The notes beneath the pieces were generated by a model. That model ran no database searches. It was not told the DNA's origin and saw only the letters and a list, made by a program, of their open reading frames with translations. A program made the translations under genes and the position numbers. 64,000 nt of DNA from Macrobrachium rosenbergii (taxonomy: Eukaryota; Arthropoda; Malacostraca; Decapoda; Palaemonidae): NCBI RefSeq assembly GCF_040412425.1, contig NC_089788.1, positions 69,770,220 to 69,834,219 of the forward strand, given 5' to 3'. Positions 13,238 to 25,391 of the stretch are shown piece by piece; position 1 is the first letter of the stretch, and each line of letters begins with the position of its first letter.

Positions 13238-13525
13238 ACTTTGGTACTATAACTTGAAAGACGCCTCCATTTAATATTAATCGCTTGTAATACAGTGAAA
13301 ATGTAAGCGAAAGTTATTGTAAATTGCTGATAGATATACGATAATATTTATATATCATGATGTTGTACTATTTGAAAATGTACAGTAGTACAGTCATCCA
13401 AAATTTCAAGTGTTGGAGATATATTTTAGTACTATAACTTGAAAGACGCCTCCATTTAATATTAATCGATTATAATGCAATGAAAATTTAAGTTAAAATC
13501 ATTGTAAATTGCTGATAGGTAGGTC
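13238..13525. repeat. Partial duplication offset by 185 bp
   Basis: The block TACTATAACTTGAAAGACGC plus about 75 further bp occurs at 13245 and again at 13430 with scattered substitutions. Both copies include TTGTAAATTGCTGATAG. Confidence 0.8.
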
Positions 13526-13740
13526 ATGATGTTGAAAGTGCCACCCAATTACCTTCTACGTCAAGAGTTTTAAAAGATAGCTTGGTACTTCTCAAAGAGC
13601 ACTGACCCCATAATCTGCTCTGAGGTAACATTAGATTTGGGCAGGTGCTTCGTAATCTGAAGGTAGAGGACTATTATCCTCAAGTACATAATCCTCAAGA
13701 TTTGTGGCTCTACATAAAATATTAAAGTTTTTGGTATGCT

Positions 13741-15255
13741 GTCGAGAAAGAACTCGAGGGTTAAAAAATATGTGAGTAAAGAACTCGAGATTTAAAATAA
13801 TATATGAGTAAAGAACTGGAGGGTTAAAAGAATGTATGACTAAAGAACTGGGGGGTTAAAAAAGTATACGAGTAAAGAACTGGAGGGTTAAAAGAATATA
13901 CCAGTAAAGAACTGGAGGGTTAAAAGAATATACCAGTAAAGAACTGGAGGGTTAAAAGAATATACGAGTAAAGAACTGGAGGGTTAAAAGAATGTATGAG
14001 TAAAGAACTGGAGGGTTAAAAGAATATACGAGTAAAGAACTGGAGGGTTAAAAGAATATGCGAGTAAAGAACTGGAGGGTTAAAAGAATATACGAGTAAA
14101 GAACTGGAGGGTTAAAAGAATGTATGAGTAAAGAACTGGAGGGTTAAAAGAATATACGAGTAAAGAACTGGAGGGTTAAATGAATATACCAGTAAAGAAC
14201 TGGAGGGTTAAAAGAATGTATGAGTAAAGAACTGGAGGGTTAAAAGAATATACGAGTAAAGAACTGGAGGGTTAAAAGAATATGCGAGTAAAGAACTGGA
14301 GGGTTAAAAGAATATACGAGTAAAGAACTGGAGAGTTAAAAGAATATATGAGTAAAGAACTGGAGGGTTAAAAGAATATACGAGTAAAGAACTGGAGGTT
14401 AAAAGAATATACGAGTAAAGAACTGGAGGGTTAAAAGAATATACGAGTAAAGAACTGGAGGGTTAAAAGATTATACGAGTAAAGAACTGGAAGGTTAAAA
14501 GAATATACGAGTAAAGAACTGGAGGGTTAAAAGAATATATGAGTAAAGAACTGGAGGGTTAAAAGATTATACGAGTAAAGAACTGGAGGGTTAAAAGAAT
14601 ATACGAGTAAAGAACTGGGGGGTTAAAAGAATATACGAGTAAAGAACTGGAGGGTTAAAAGAATATACGAGTAAAGAACTGGAGGGTTAAAAGAATATAC
14701 GAGTAAAGAACTGGAGGGTTAAAGAATATATGAGTAAAGAACTGGAGGTTAAAAGAATATACAGAGTAAAGAACTGGAGGGTTAAAAGAATATGCGAGTA
14801 AAGAACTGGAGGGTTAAAAGAATATACGAGTAAAGAACTGGAGAGTTAAAAGAATATATGAGTAAAGAACTGGAGGGTTAAAAGAATATACGAGTAAAGA
14901 ACTGGAGGGTTAAAAGAATATACGAGTAAAGAACTGGAGGGTTAAAAGAATATACGAGTAAAGAACTGGAGGGTTAAAAGATTATACGAGTAAAGAACTG
15001 GAAGGTTAAAAGAATATACGAGTAAAGAACTGGAGGGTTAAAAGAATATATGAGTAAAGAACTGGAGGGTTAAAAGATTATACGAGTAAAGAACTGGAGG
15101 GTTAAAAGAATATACGAGTAAAGAACTGGAGGGTTAAAAGAATATACGAGTAAAGAACTGGAGGGTTAAAAGAGTATACATGTAAAGAACCGGAGGGTTA
15201 AAAGAATATATGAGTAAAGAACTCGAGAGTTAAAAAAAATATACGAGTAAGCAAA
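13741..15255. repeat. 32-bp minisatellite, about 47 copies
   Basis: The consensus unit is GAGTAAAGAACTGGAGGG followed by TTAAAAGAATATAC. The first two and last two units are the most diverged (AACTCGAG variants), as expected at array edges. Variant units (GCGAG, GAGAG, GAAGG, AGATT) recur in the same order 510 bp apart, showing a 16-unit higher-order repeat. No ORF spans the array. Confidence 0.97.
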
Positions 15256-15746
15256 GATATAAAGTTCAGTAGTTCTAACCTTGCTGCATTTAGGAAAGCA
15301 CTGGATGAGTCTAGTCGTATCTGAGGTTATCGTGTTGAAACCGCTCCCCATGAGGCTGGCTGTTTAACCTCAAGCCGTCCTTCACTTTGTCTTTTATTTT
15401 TGTTTGTGTCGTTCTTCCAAACCCTCAACACCCTGGTCCACTTGACAGCCAGAGTCCTCTTTCAACTCTCCGTCACCACAAGCCTTTTATCAGAAATGAA
15501 TAAGATTAGACCGCTGTGATAAGTACGGAATAGCAACTGTGCTGAAATTGGAGACGGACCTCTTGATAGTTGTTGGGCGAAGGCCTCAGCCCATAATGCT
15601 GACTCATTTGCAGTGCTTATCACGTCGGATGTTTCCATGGTCTTGTCCCCAAGAGTGTTTTAGTAGTATGAATACGCTCTTAGGAACTGTTATTTTGCGG
15701 CTTCTTCCCCCCCCACCCCCTCCCCCAACAACCGTCGTCTCTTTTT

Positions 15747-16155
15747 GACAAGGCAGCAGTTTTAGAATTTAAATTTTTGACGTGGCAACAGTTTTGAATT
15801 TTATTTTTTGACTTAGTAACCGTTTTATTAATTTATTTTTGACACGGCAACCGCACATAGTAACTGTTTTATTAATTTATTTTTGACACAGCAACCGCTT
15901 TACAGTTCATTTTTGACATAGCAACCGCTTTACAATTCATCTTTGACATGGCAACAGTTTTAGAATTTATTTTTACGTGGCAACAGTTTCAGATTTTATT
16001 TATGACAGGGCAACTGTTTTACACTTTATTTTTGGCTTGGCATGGCAGCCGTTGTAAAATTTATTTTTGACATAGCAACTGGCTTAGAATTTATTTTTGA
16101 CATGGCAACTGTTTTAGAGTTTATTTTTCACATAGCAACCGTGTTATAATTTTAG
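15747..16155. repeat. Degenerate tandem repeat, about 30-bp unit
   Basis: About a dozen diverged copies of a unit resembling TTTTTGACATGGCAACAG followed by TTTTAGAATTTA. Confidence 0.85.
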
Positions 16156-16452
16156 TTGGAGGCGCGGCTTGTCTTTTCTTATAATTGTAGTGCTGAATTT
16201 AGTGGTGTTTCTCACATTCTATTTTGCGAAGAATTTCCCGCCAGACAATGACGTGATTTACGTCGTTAATAATAGTCATAATAATTTTTGTGGTGATGAG
16301 AATTTTATGGTAATACTGAAGTACCTTTGTACTGTGTGCGTTGCTTTGGTGTTCATAAACTGAACATGATGCTAAAGTATGGTGGTAAAGAAACGAATTT
16401 ATTCACCAAAGATAAAAAACACATCCTGCTCCTCACAGACAACAAACGTGTT

Positions 16453-16744
<292 letters not shown>

Positions 16745-16839
16745 AGTACAGAACTACTGTAAAGTACTTTTTGTAAACCTTTTAATGTTAATTTTATGAG
16801 AATAACGACTGTAAATTGGAAATAAAGATTTTGAATTTG

Positions 16840-16842
<3 letters not shown>

Positions 16843-16915
<73 letters not shown>
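16843..16915. repeat. (CT)n microsatellite
   Basis: A perfect CT tract of about 36 units. Confidence 0.97.
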
Positions 16916-16917
<2 letters not shown>

Positions 16918-17934
16918 TGCAATATCCAGATAATTTTTGAGGCTTATTAGTGTAGGTAGACTTTATTTGTATCCCATTTTATATTATTACTAGTCTCACA
17001 GATTAGGTACGAAATGAAATAATTTGTAATTACAAAGCATATTAGTAACCTAATAAAGATACATTATGTGGATTTTTATATACTTAAGGTTTCAGTGGGT
17101 GCAAGGTTTCAGTGGGTGCCAAATTCATTCTGTCAACTACTCGGTTTGATATATTCTAGAACTCACTGGATTTGTCAAGTCGTTTGTTGTTGTTTAAATA
17201 ACGAAGTTTATCGCCACTCGTAATCACGAACATTTCCGTTGACTGACGGACAGACAGAAAGCCGTGTGTTTTAAAAGGGTTTGAATTGTATTTTTAAGCA
17301 TGACTTGAAATCAGCGATGGAGTTCAAAGTTGTAGTATGTATAATGTATGTGTATGAATGCAAAGCGGGTTTTTAGATAGCACCTTAGTTCATTGAGAAT
17401 TTTTACAAATAACCTTTTTTCTTTTCTTAAACAGGTTTGATAGAGTTGATTCGGTAACAAGCAGAAAAGGCACAAAGTAATAAGTCTTCCATTAGTAAGG
17501 TTTTCTCTTTATTTTATTGAAAGGAAGACAGCACCGATAGAACCTTGCAATTTGTCCGTAACTGAATTTCATCGTGTCATTGTAATTTGAGATTAGCATC
17601 CGAGACAAAACATGGCTGGCGCCTGTTGGATGTCCAATCATCCAAAATTGATCTTGATTGTTTTCATTTGTTTTTATTGCTCTTTTGATAGACTATTCTT
17701 TCCGTCTGCATATTTCTCGTGTACTTGGCTTCTTTCCCTAATGGGCCCCTTGGCTTTGTAGCATTTACTGTACTTGCCAACAACGGTTGCAGCCTGGCTT
17801 ATGATTATAATAGTTGAACATTAGTTTGGTTATTTGCCTGACATATCCAGATTTGGACTTTTTGAAATGCGTAATACAAATCTGGTTATTCAGATTTGGT
17901 TATTTACGTCAAACAACAAAAACTTTAAACTATA

Positions 17935-18155
17935 GCCAGCACCAAGGCCAAGAGAGACAAGGTCTACCCAAATGGGTGGAGTCACCTCCCACCTGTGGTA
18001 ACTACGTAGGCGATGACGTATCTTAGAGGTACCTGCTCATTACGGCAATTCATCTGCTGACGCAATGAGGAGGTAGACAAAGCTCCGCCTACATGGGGGA
18101 TTTTGGGGGGAAGTGAGCAGGCCTCCTCTTTCTCTTGACCTTGGTCAGCACTGTA
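17935..18155. repeat. Imperfect inverted-repeat segment
   Basis: About 24-bp imperfect inverted ends (AGCACCAAGGCCAAGAGA near 17938 against TCTCTTGACCTTGGTCAGC near 18131) flank a GC-richer 170-bp interior. MITE-like, but only one copy is seen. Confidence 0.35.
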
Positions 18156-18549
18156 GCTGTTCAAATGCGCTTTCTGTACCGTAAGCATCCACACCCAAAT
18201 TGTATTTACCCGTTGACAGCTACTTTTTTTATTTACGAATAACCTTATACCATATTTAAATAATTTTTGCATTTTACATTATACAAATCAATTTTAAATT
18301 AGTACTTCATGAATTCACCTTTTACAAAATATTTTTATCTAGTATCTTTAACTGGGGTTCAAAAACCATCTACATTCATTTATTTTCTACTAATACATAA
18401 TACGGGAGAGGGAAATTATGTATTAATAGGTGCAAATACATAAACGCCCCTTCCCGAACGCCGATTAATGAATTATCAATGTTCCTCCAGGTCCTCTCCC
18501 AGTGCAGTCGTGGATAATTATCATATAACTATGGCTGAAATCCGGTCCT

Positions 18550-18716
18550 GGTCGTTTCGGCCGTAAGTCATTAGGCCATAGCATTCAAAACAAAGTAAGA
18601 TGTTATCCTGTTTATGGTAATTACCGTCATTATTTTGTTTAACGTACATCCCCAAGGGTCTAGTACTAAACACGGCGCCCACTTTGCACATAAACGTACT
18701 TACGGCCGAAACGACC
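18550..18716. mobile_element. MITE-like element with perfect 19-bp terminal inverted repeats
   Basis: GGTCGTTTCGGCCGTAAGT at 18550-18568 has its exact reverse complement at 18698-18716. The interior is about 129 bp with no ORF. Flanking target duplications are not evident, so the DNA-transposon reading is an inference. Confidence 0.5.
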
Positions 18717-19487
18717 CGAACTCCTGAAATCTTGGCAGATGTGGAATAAATAACTTTGCTATTAGCATTAGGGAAGTTAGTGTATTAACAAATCAATCTA
18801 TACTTTCTGTTGTCACGGAATAGAAAATAGGAGGAACATATGAAACTTCCCCACAATACACAGTTCCTATAAAATGGCTCTGTCTTATGTTGCCATAGTA
18901 AACATTAGTTTTTCCTGCAACAAGATTTCCTTGTGACTTGTAGCTGCAAGAATAGAAGCAACTTTGTGATAAAAACTTTCTATTTTTAGGCCCACCTTCA
19001 TTCTTAGGCAAAAAGTAAAAAGTGGCTCCGCAAACTAGCTGATACTTGCCCCTCCCTTAAACACTTATATGATGGAGTTTAATCTGTTGACATGTTCTTT
19101 ATAAAGTGGAATTTTAGGAGTCACAACCTTGATAACAACACTGCACTAACGATAATCATTGCCTTCTGAAAAATTGAACGGTATCTGTCTAATAACATAT
19201 CTGGAATATTCAAGCCCATTAAGAAGCCCATTTCTTGCCTGATTCTGTTGATATTTTTTTGTGCTGAAATAACACCGATAAGACTCCCTGTAAAGTGATG
19301 TACATGAATGTTCTTATATTTGTCATTTTTTCAGTCTCTTTTCGTACTTGCGGAATTAGAAGGGTCGAGAACTTGAGGAATGTAGAATGTAGACTTGATG
19401 ATTAGCCTAGACAAAATGATGGGTCAACGTCTAGAGATGGTTCTGTTATGTAGAGAAAATGGAAGACAATAGCTCATGAAGTGCTTG

Positions 19488-19491
<4 letters not shown>

Positions 19492-19585
<94 letters not shown>

Positions 19586-19600
19586 TAAGTATGTGTGTTT
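19492..19600. repeat. (TA)n(CATA)n(CA)n
   Basis: TA tract 19492-19556, then CATA and CA units to about 19586. Confidence 0.95.
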
Positions 19601-20159
19601 GTAGTTCTAGAAGGGAGGAAATGATTTCCAGTACAACAGTAAACTCCTTGCCCAGTTAAAAATTAGATTTATTCATAGGTTTCAAATGCATTGTATTTGA
19701 AAAATTCCGCTTCGTCTTCTTGATATACAACAAAGCAGCTTTGCTGCCTCTCGTATTCCAAGTGTACAGTAACCTATTGAATAATTCAAGGCCATTGTTT
19801 TCTGAAGGAATGCCGAGAGTGCTTGTCAAGAAACCTTGGCTGTAAACCCCACCATCTAGTCATTTGTTTTGAACGCTCTTCGTCTCACAGGAGGAAACAG
19901 GATTCTCATCCTAATTTGTAAACTTCACTGCAGACTATATTTGCTTGCAAGCAGGACACAGCAGGGTGTTGTAGTCGGGCGAGTTAAAATCACGTGCTTT
20001 GGCTCGGCTAGCCGACGTTTTTGCATGAGACTTGCTGGAGGAGCTTGCATGCACGTGAGTAAGATGTGGATATTGCTTCGTTTGTTCATTCTTGGGATCT
20101 GTGTAATTTCTGTGTGTGTAAAACTGACGTAAGTTCATGTTACGAGAGTGATACAAACC

Positions 20160-20161
<2 letters not shown>

Positions 20162-20244
<83 letters not shown>
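20162..20244. repeat. (CT)n microsatellite
   Basis: A perfect CT tract of about 41 units. Confidence 0.97.
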
Positions 20245-20246
<2 letters not shown>

Positions 20247-21269
20247 CCTTGTTATTCAGGTAGAGCGTACGTGTCTTGTTTGCTGTTCCTGATGTTAAGT
20301 TTAGTTGACATACGGGAGTAACGTTTGTTATTCTTGAATATATAATCGAATTTTCTTCATTTCTTACAGGTGTTGCATTCTTCATTTCTCCAGCGTGTCT
20401 TATGCTTTTTCATATCCCACTATTCTTACGTACCTGGTACTGCTCAGATAAAGGAGCTACATTCTGCATCACTGCAACTGCAACACATAGCGATGAAAGA
20501 TTATTTTCATCCAGCTTTAATGTCCATTCCCACTCGAATATTGCCAACAAAAATCACTCTCAGGTTTCTTGTTCCGTTGTTGCTACTTGACCTAGCCAGA
20601 AGGTATGTCACCTCCTTGGTCATTGGGCGCCTTCTGGTGGCCAAAAATGAGAAAGTTGGAGAGGAACGGGTGTTGACCTTTTGACACCCGGTTCATTTAC
20701 CTAAAAGACTGGCAGGTGAATTGGTATGTTTACATTAATGGAATTCTGTATTACCAAATACATATTCGTAAGGGTGAACAGGTACGATATAGGTAAGAGG
20801 ACAAATAAAATATTTATGTTGTCTAGTTTAGTGGCAAAATATACATTACATCATTTAGATAACATAAATGTGTACAGTACATAATTTAGTGAACATAAAT
20901 GTATGCAAAAGCGTTTTTCGTATTACAAAAATCAATCAAGCCCAAACGTGAAGTTTTTTTATAATCTGTCCGTAATAAAATACAAAATATACTCATCCCT
21001 TAAGTGAAAAAAATCACCTATCTACCCCTAACATATCATGGATATACCTACACAAGTCAGTAATTATGTCAGGTTCTCCGTACATACACACCTGCTGCAT
21101 AACTAACGTGTATGTGTTGCAGCACAAACATGCATGCTATGAGGACAGTCGTAGAATGTCACGTTTGTGCCAACAGTAAATGAACTGGCTTTGAAATTAG
21201 CTGCTGTGAAACATCAGGAGGCAGTTCTTTTGTAATGTTTAGGCGAGTGGCGCTTGTATTAAATCCCTA

Positions 21270-21277
<8 letters not shown>

Positions 21278-21333
<56 letters not shown>
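21278..21333. repeat. (CT)n microsatellite
   Basis: A CT tract preceded by a short C-run. Confidence 0.97.
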
Positions 21334-21336
<3 letters not shown>

Positions 21337-21449
21337 CATACAATGAATTCCACGCACGACTTTGAGGAATATTTTGTAGGATTTTTAAAAGCTCTAATCC
21401 CCTTGGCAAGAAGATATCGTTCTCTGTTGCTTCATTATTTGGGAAAACC

Positions 21450-21451
<2 letters not shown>

Positions 21452-21536
<85 letters not shown>
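21452..21536. repeat. (TA)n microsatellite
   Basis: A perfect TA tract. Confidence 0.97.
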
Positions 21537-21539
<3 letters not shown>

Positions 21540-21627
21540 CTCTAGTGTTAAAATCCTTCCTTCGCCCACTGGCTTCGTCTTAACAATTTATCTTCATGGT
21601 ATTCAGGTTTCTCTCATGAGACTCTCC

Positions 21628-21734
21628 ATTGGAAGATGCCAGCCGATCCTGTCCACCAATCACAACGAACTGGCTATGCCTTCCACCAATAGGAAAAGCA
21701 GACCATTGGTGGTGTGATGTGCCTCTGAGCCAAT
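21628..21734. promoter_or_regulatory. Cluster of five CCAAT/ATTGG boxes
   Basis: CCAAT cores occur at 21656-21660, 21686-21690 and 21730-21734, and reverse ATTGG cores at 21628-21632 and 21705-21709. All five lie within 107 bp at 19-30 bp spacing in a locally GC-richer stretch. Such arrays are typical of NF-Y-bound promoters. No downstream exon was recognised, so promoter function is only an inference. Confidence 0.3.
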
Positions 21735-22848
21735 GAGGCCTCCCTATGAGGAGAGCGTCGGCTACTAAGTTGAGGTCGCTTTCTTAAAAGTCAAGATACA
21801 AATTTATCAGGGGATGTTATCCCTCTTGTCACCTGGGAGGCTTAGCTATAATGCTATGTGTTTCGTTGTTTAGTTTTGATCTTGACTTTTGGTAATTTGA
21901 TGGTAATATGCTTGCGTTAATTATTTGGCCATAATTAATAAATGTAAAGGTAAATTCTTTAAAAGAAATCACATCTTCTATTGCGCAAGTTACACAAAAA
22001 AACGCCATTTGAAAGTGCTCTTGTGATACATCCACCGTGTTGCACATTTGGAGCGTCAGGAAACGTATTCAGTATGGGGGTGGGTTTATTTATCTGTTTA
22101 CTTTTCATGTACGCACCCTGTGTATCGTACCCACGTACACACGTGCGTGGGCATCGTGGGGCTTGGGCACCAGTCAACTGAAAAGAGAAAAGAAATTCAC
22201 GTGTAGGATAGAGTGACCAATAAGTACCAGGCGTCCCTTGGGCGATAGATATAGGATAAGCCTTTTAAACCTATTGTATGAATCACGTTTTACGGCTAAA
22301 AATCAGCTGTTTTATTTTGACAACAATAGTTGACCCACATAGATAAGATCGTAATGAAAACAAGGTAAGGAGTTTGCCTGGTCAGCGAATTGTTATGCGC
22401 TGGTGTACGTTGGGGTTAATTGTGTGTACAATGAAGAGAGAGAGAGAAATATAACACGCCATCAACAGTTGCCAGATGCTTCGTTAGAATTGTGGCTAAG
22501 GTAAATGAACATCAGCTTAGGCTAAATCTTTTTCTTTTCTCTTCGCACATTTTGTGATATGAAATGTCGTGTACTCCAGAGGTTATGTCTTCCTTCATTT
22601 GTTTTACTTAAATCATTATATTTTCGTTGTTTCAGATTTCATTTACTATTCAGAGTACTTAACGGGGCTGTTTTTACAGGGACCGTGTTTGCCTATTCCT
22701 TTCATGGTTTTTTTTTTTCAATAATTATGCTTTTGAATTAAGTTTGCTGTACTTTTAATAATAATATTTTTGTATCCATACATAGGTATAGGTAATCACG
22801 ACTCAATAAGTATATTTCTTAACCTAGAAAATTTTATAATGTAAGACC

Positions 22849-22851
<3 letters not shown>

Positions 22852-22922
<71 letters not shown>
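22852..22922. repeat. (CT)n microsatellite
   Basis: A perfect CT tract. Confidence 0.97.
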
Positions 22923-22925
<3 letters not shown>

Positions 22926-23597
22926 GATCCGCCAACAGGTATATAACATTAATGAGACTTCATTACCGTTGAGAAAGTTTGGAATAAACTCGTTATTAAG
23001 ACATTGGAATCAATAAGGAGAAAATATAATGAAATTGAGACGTAATATTGTGATATTTCCTGTGAAGTAAAGTCTCGAGGACCGGCACCTGTAATGTAGG
23101 TCTGGTAAAGGAAGCAGCGCCTTTCACAATATCCGTACCAGTTCATGATCACCTATCAGTCATATGATCCTGCAGCTGACTGACTCTCAGTCTTGTAGCT
23201 TGAAAGCGGCAGGTAGCAGTTTATTCGATGCAGTCTTGACATCCGAATATTTATGCCTTGTCTCTATAGAATCTGAAAAGGATTGGGTTCTAGGAAGTAG
23301 ACAGGCTAGAGAGGTAATACAGTTTTAGGAGCAGGAATCCAGCGGAAGAGAATTATAAAGGCAGTAGGTTAGTAATAAGCGTTTCAGGATATGGTAAAAC
23401 GAAAAACTGGCCCGTTGACAACCGGATAGGTTCGGCTCAACGCTAGAAAATTTGACTTGAGTAGCAGACCCTCTTGACTTAGCTCTCTACTGATTTAACG
23501 GAGCTTAGTATCTTTATTACTTCAGATTTGTTAGAGGATGTATACATACATGCATACACATGTACACACGCATATTACAGGTGTGCATATGTCTTAA

Positions 23598-23800
23598 GTG
23601 AAAAGTGTAAATGAAAGAATAAAAGGTTTGAAGTTGCTGAGGTGGGGTGAAAAATGTGGAGATGAATCAAGTCATGAAAAGATTAGCCTAGGTGAAAGGA
23701 TAGACAAGAATATTTTGGGATGGTACTCTCACGTGGAAAGAATGAGCGATGAATGGTTGATGGAAAGGGTAATCTGGAAATTGCAAGAAAAGTGATTGCA
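23598..23800 (+). mobile_element. LINE 3'-region fragment
   Basis: A 65-residue frame contains ERIDKNILGWYSHVERMSDE. This matches the VLRWFGHVERM motif downstream of the RT in many arthropod non-LTR elements (remembered). No RT domain is attached and the frame stops at 23795. It is homologous in position to DDDCLVKSVYDSKALGK at about 30.87 kb. Confidence 0.65.
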
Positions 23801-23840
23801 AATTGGCCTATTAAATATAAGCAATTATGCGTACGTCCAC

Positions 23841-24090
23841 ATTATTATTATTATTATTATTATTTTTCAGTAGATGAAACATGTTCACATGGAACAACCA
23901 CACAGAGGCCATTGACTTGAAATTCACGCTTCCAAAGAATGTTGGTTTCAACCTCCCACCGCAGACCTCACACTGCAGCAGTGACTGATCATGGTGCAGA
24001 GCCAGTGCTTTTACATGGCCTTTGGGGAGACGCGAACCGGCGACATCTGAGCGGCATTCCATGACACTAACCACTATACCAGCAAATGGC
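23841..24090 (-). mobile_element. tRNA-derived SINE (family B), near full length
   Basis: On the minus strand the head has an A-box-like TATAGTGGTTAGTGTC (24078-24063) and a B-box-like GCCGGTTCGCGTCTCC (24041-24026), resembling tRNA-Asp/Gly. The body ends in ACTGAAAAATAATAAT with an AAT tail (plus-strand ATT at 23841-23865). The 3' body matches 28324-28407 and 61388-61417. Confidence 0.8.
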
Positions 24091-24427
24091 AGTTTTATAC
24101 TAGATTTTAGGGCCATTAAAATTTGACCTTGTATCTGCACTGTTGTTACTTCAGCTCCGAGAACTGCCAAGTCTGATAAGCGCTCCCTGAGGACAAGAAC
24201 TTCTTGTGTGAAAGGAGGACAAGCTGTTAAGTGACCTCAGCGCAACTGAGACTTTACGTGTGCGTTTGTTTTCGAGTTTTTGTGTATCTGTTGCATGTGC
24301 CAGTGCCTAGGATATTATTATATCGTTTAATCTTTGAGGATATTCTGGGCTTTGGATATGTTGCTTGAGCAATTTCTTGTCTCGCAGTGTACGTCAGGCC
24401 TTTCCGAGAGTAATGGGGATGACCACC

Positions 24428-24530
<103 letters not shown>

Positions 24531-24846
24531 ACTGTATGTATGGATAGATAGATAGATAGGTATTATAAAGTAAGATGATTAAATATATTTCCACTAGGGC
24601 AAAATAGAGCCTAAAGTATATTGTTACATACATGTAGGTGTGTCTGATGTGTCAGAGGAGCCGATAAAAACTAGAGCAGCCAAAATGTTCGTTGCCCTCA
24701 TCTTTTTTTCTAACCAATTCAGTTGCCAATCATTGCGATGCGTGCTCAAGGTGACCGCTTATCTCTGCTAGTGCTGGAAAAATGTCTTCAGCTGAGGAGA
24801 AAAAGTGGAAATCTAGTGCTAGATAGGTTATGTATCAGTGCTCGCA

Positions 24847-25213
24847 TTTTTAGTTGTCCATAAAAGAAAACTATTGAGATGGCTTTGTCCGTCTGCACTT
24901 TTCTGTCCGCCCTCAGATCTTAAAAACTACTGAGGCTAGAGGGCTGCAAATTGCTATGCTGATCATCCACCCTCTAGTCATCAAACATTACAAAATTGCA
25001 GCCCTGTACCTCAGTAGTTTTTATTTAATGTAAGGTTAAGGTTAGCCATGGATCGTGCGTCTGGCAGCGCTTTCCTTAGGCGTCACCGACACGCCTCTAC
25101 TCGACCGCATCTGGGGAGCAACTGAGCGTAGCTGAGGGTTTCATACAGCATTATACGCTGTACGGAAAACTCGATTGAGCTGGAGAAACTTTGGCGCATT
25201 TTTTACTTTTTTT
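24847..25213 (+). repeat. Hairpin-rich dispersed repeat, copy 2
   Basis: Same orientation as 2101-2505. Long shared blocks include the CTTTGTCCGTC and CTGTCCGCCCTCAGATCTTA segments, the internal inverted repeat (24930-25014) with the same loop core GATCATCCACCCTC, and the CATACAGCATTATAC block. The terminal hairpin is decayed but the T-run is kept. The middle (25050-25135) is diverged. Confidence 0.75.
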
Positions 25214-25316
25214 TTTTTACCAACAGGCTAATTGTACTCCTCTCTCCATAGACCAGTTTAAAGGCATAGTGAGAAGTGATAACCTGTATTTGTGAAACAT
25301 GGGAACTTCTAAAGAA

Positions 25317-25319
<3 letters not shown>

Positions 25320-25389
<70 letters not shown>
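25320..25389. repeat. (CT)n microsatellite
   Basis: A perfect CT tract. Confidence 0.97.

Positions 25390-25391
<2 letters not shown>

Noticed and set aside
13741..15255. CRISPR-like regular repeat array
   Set aside because: The 32-bp units abut directly with no unique spacers, and the DNA is eukaryotic. It is a minisatellite.
20370..20684. 104-codon ORF following a CT tract
   Set aside because: No recognised domain, several overlapping frames, and no splice partners. Treated as chance.
24023..24085. tRNA-Asp or tRNA-Gly gene on the minus strand
   Set aside because: The A and B boxes are good, but the anticodon arm and acceptor stem do not pair. The SINE body and AAT tail follow.
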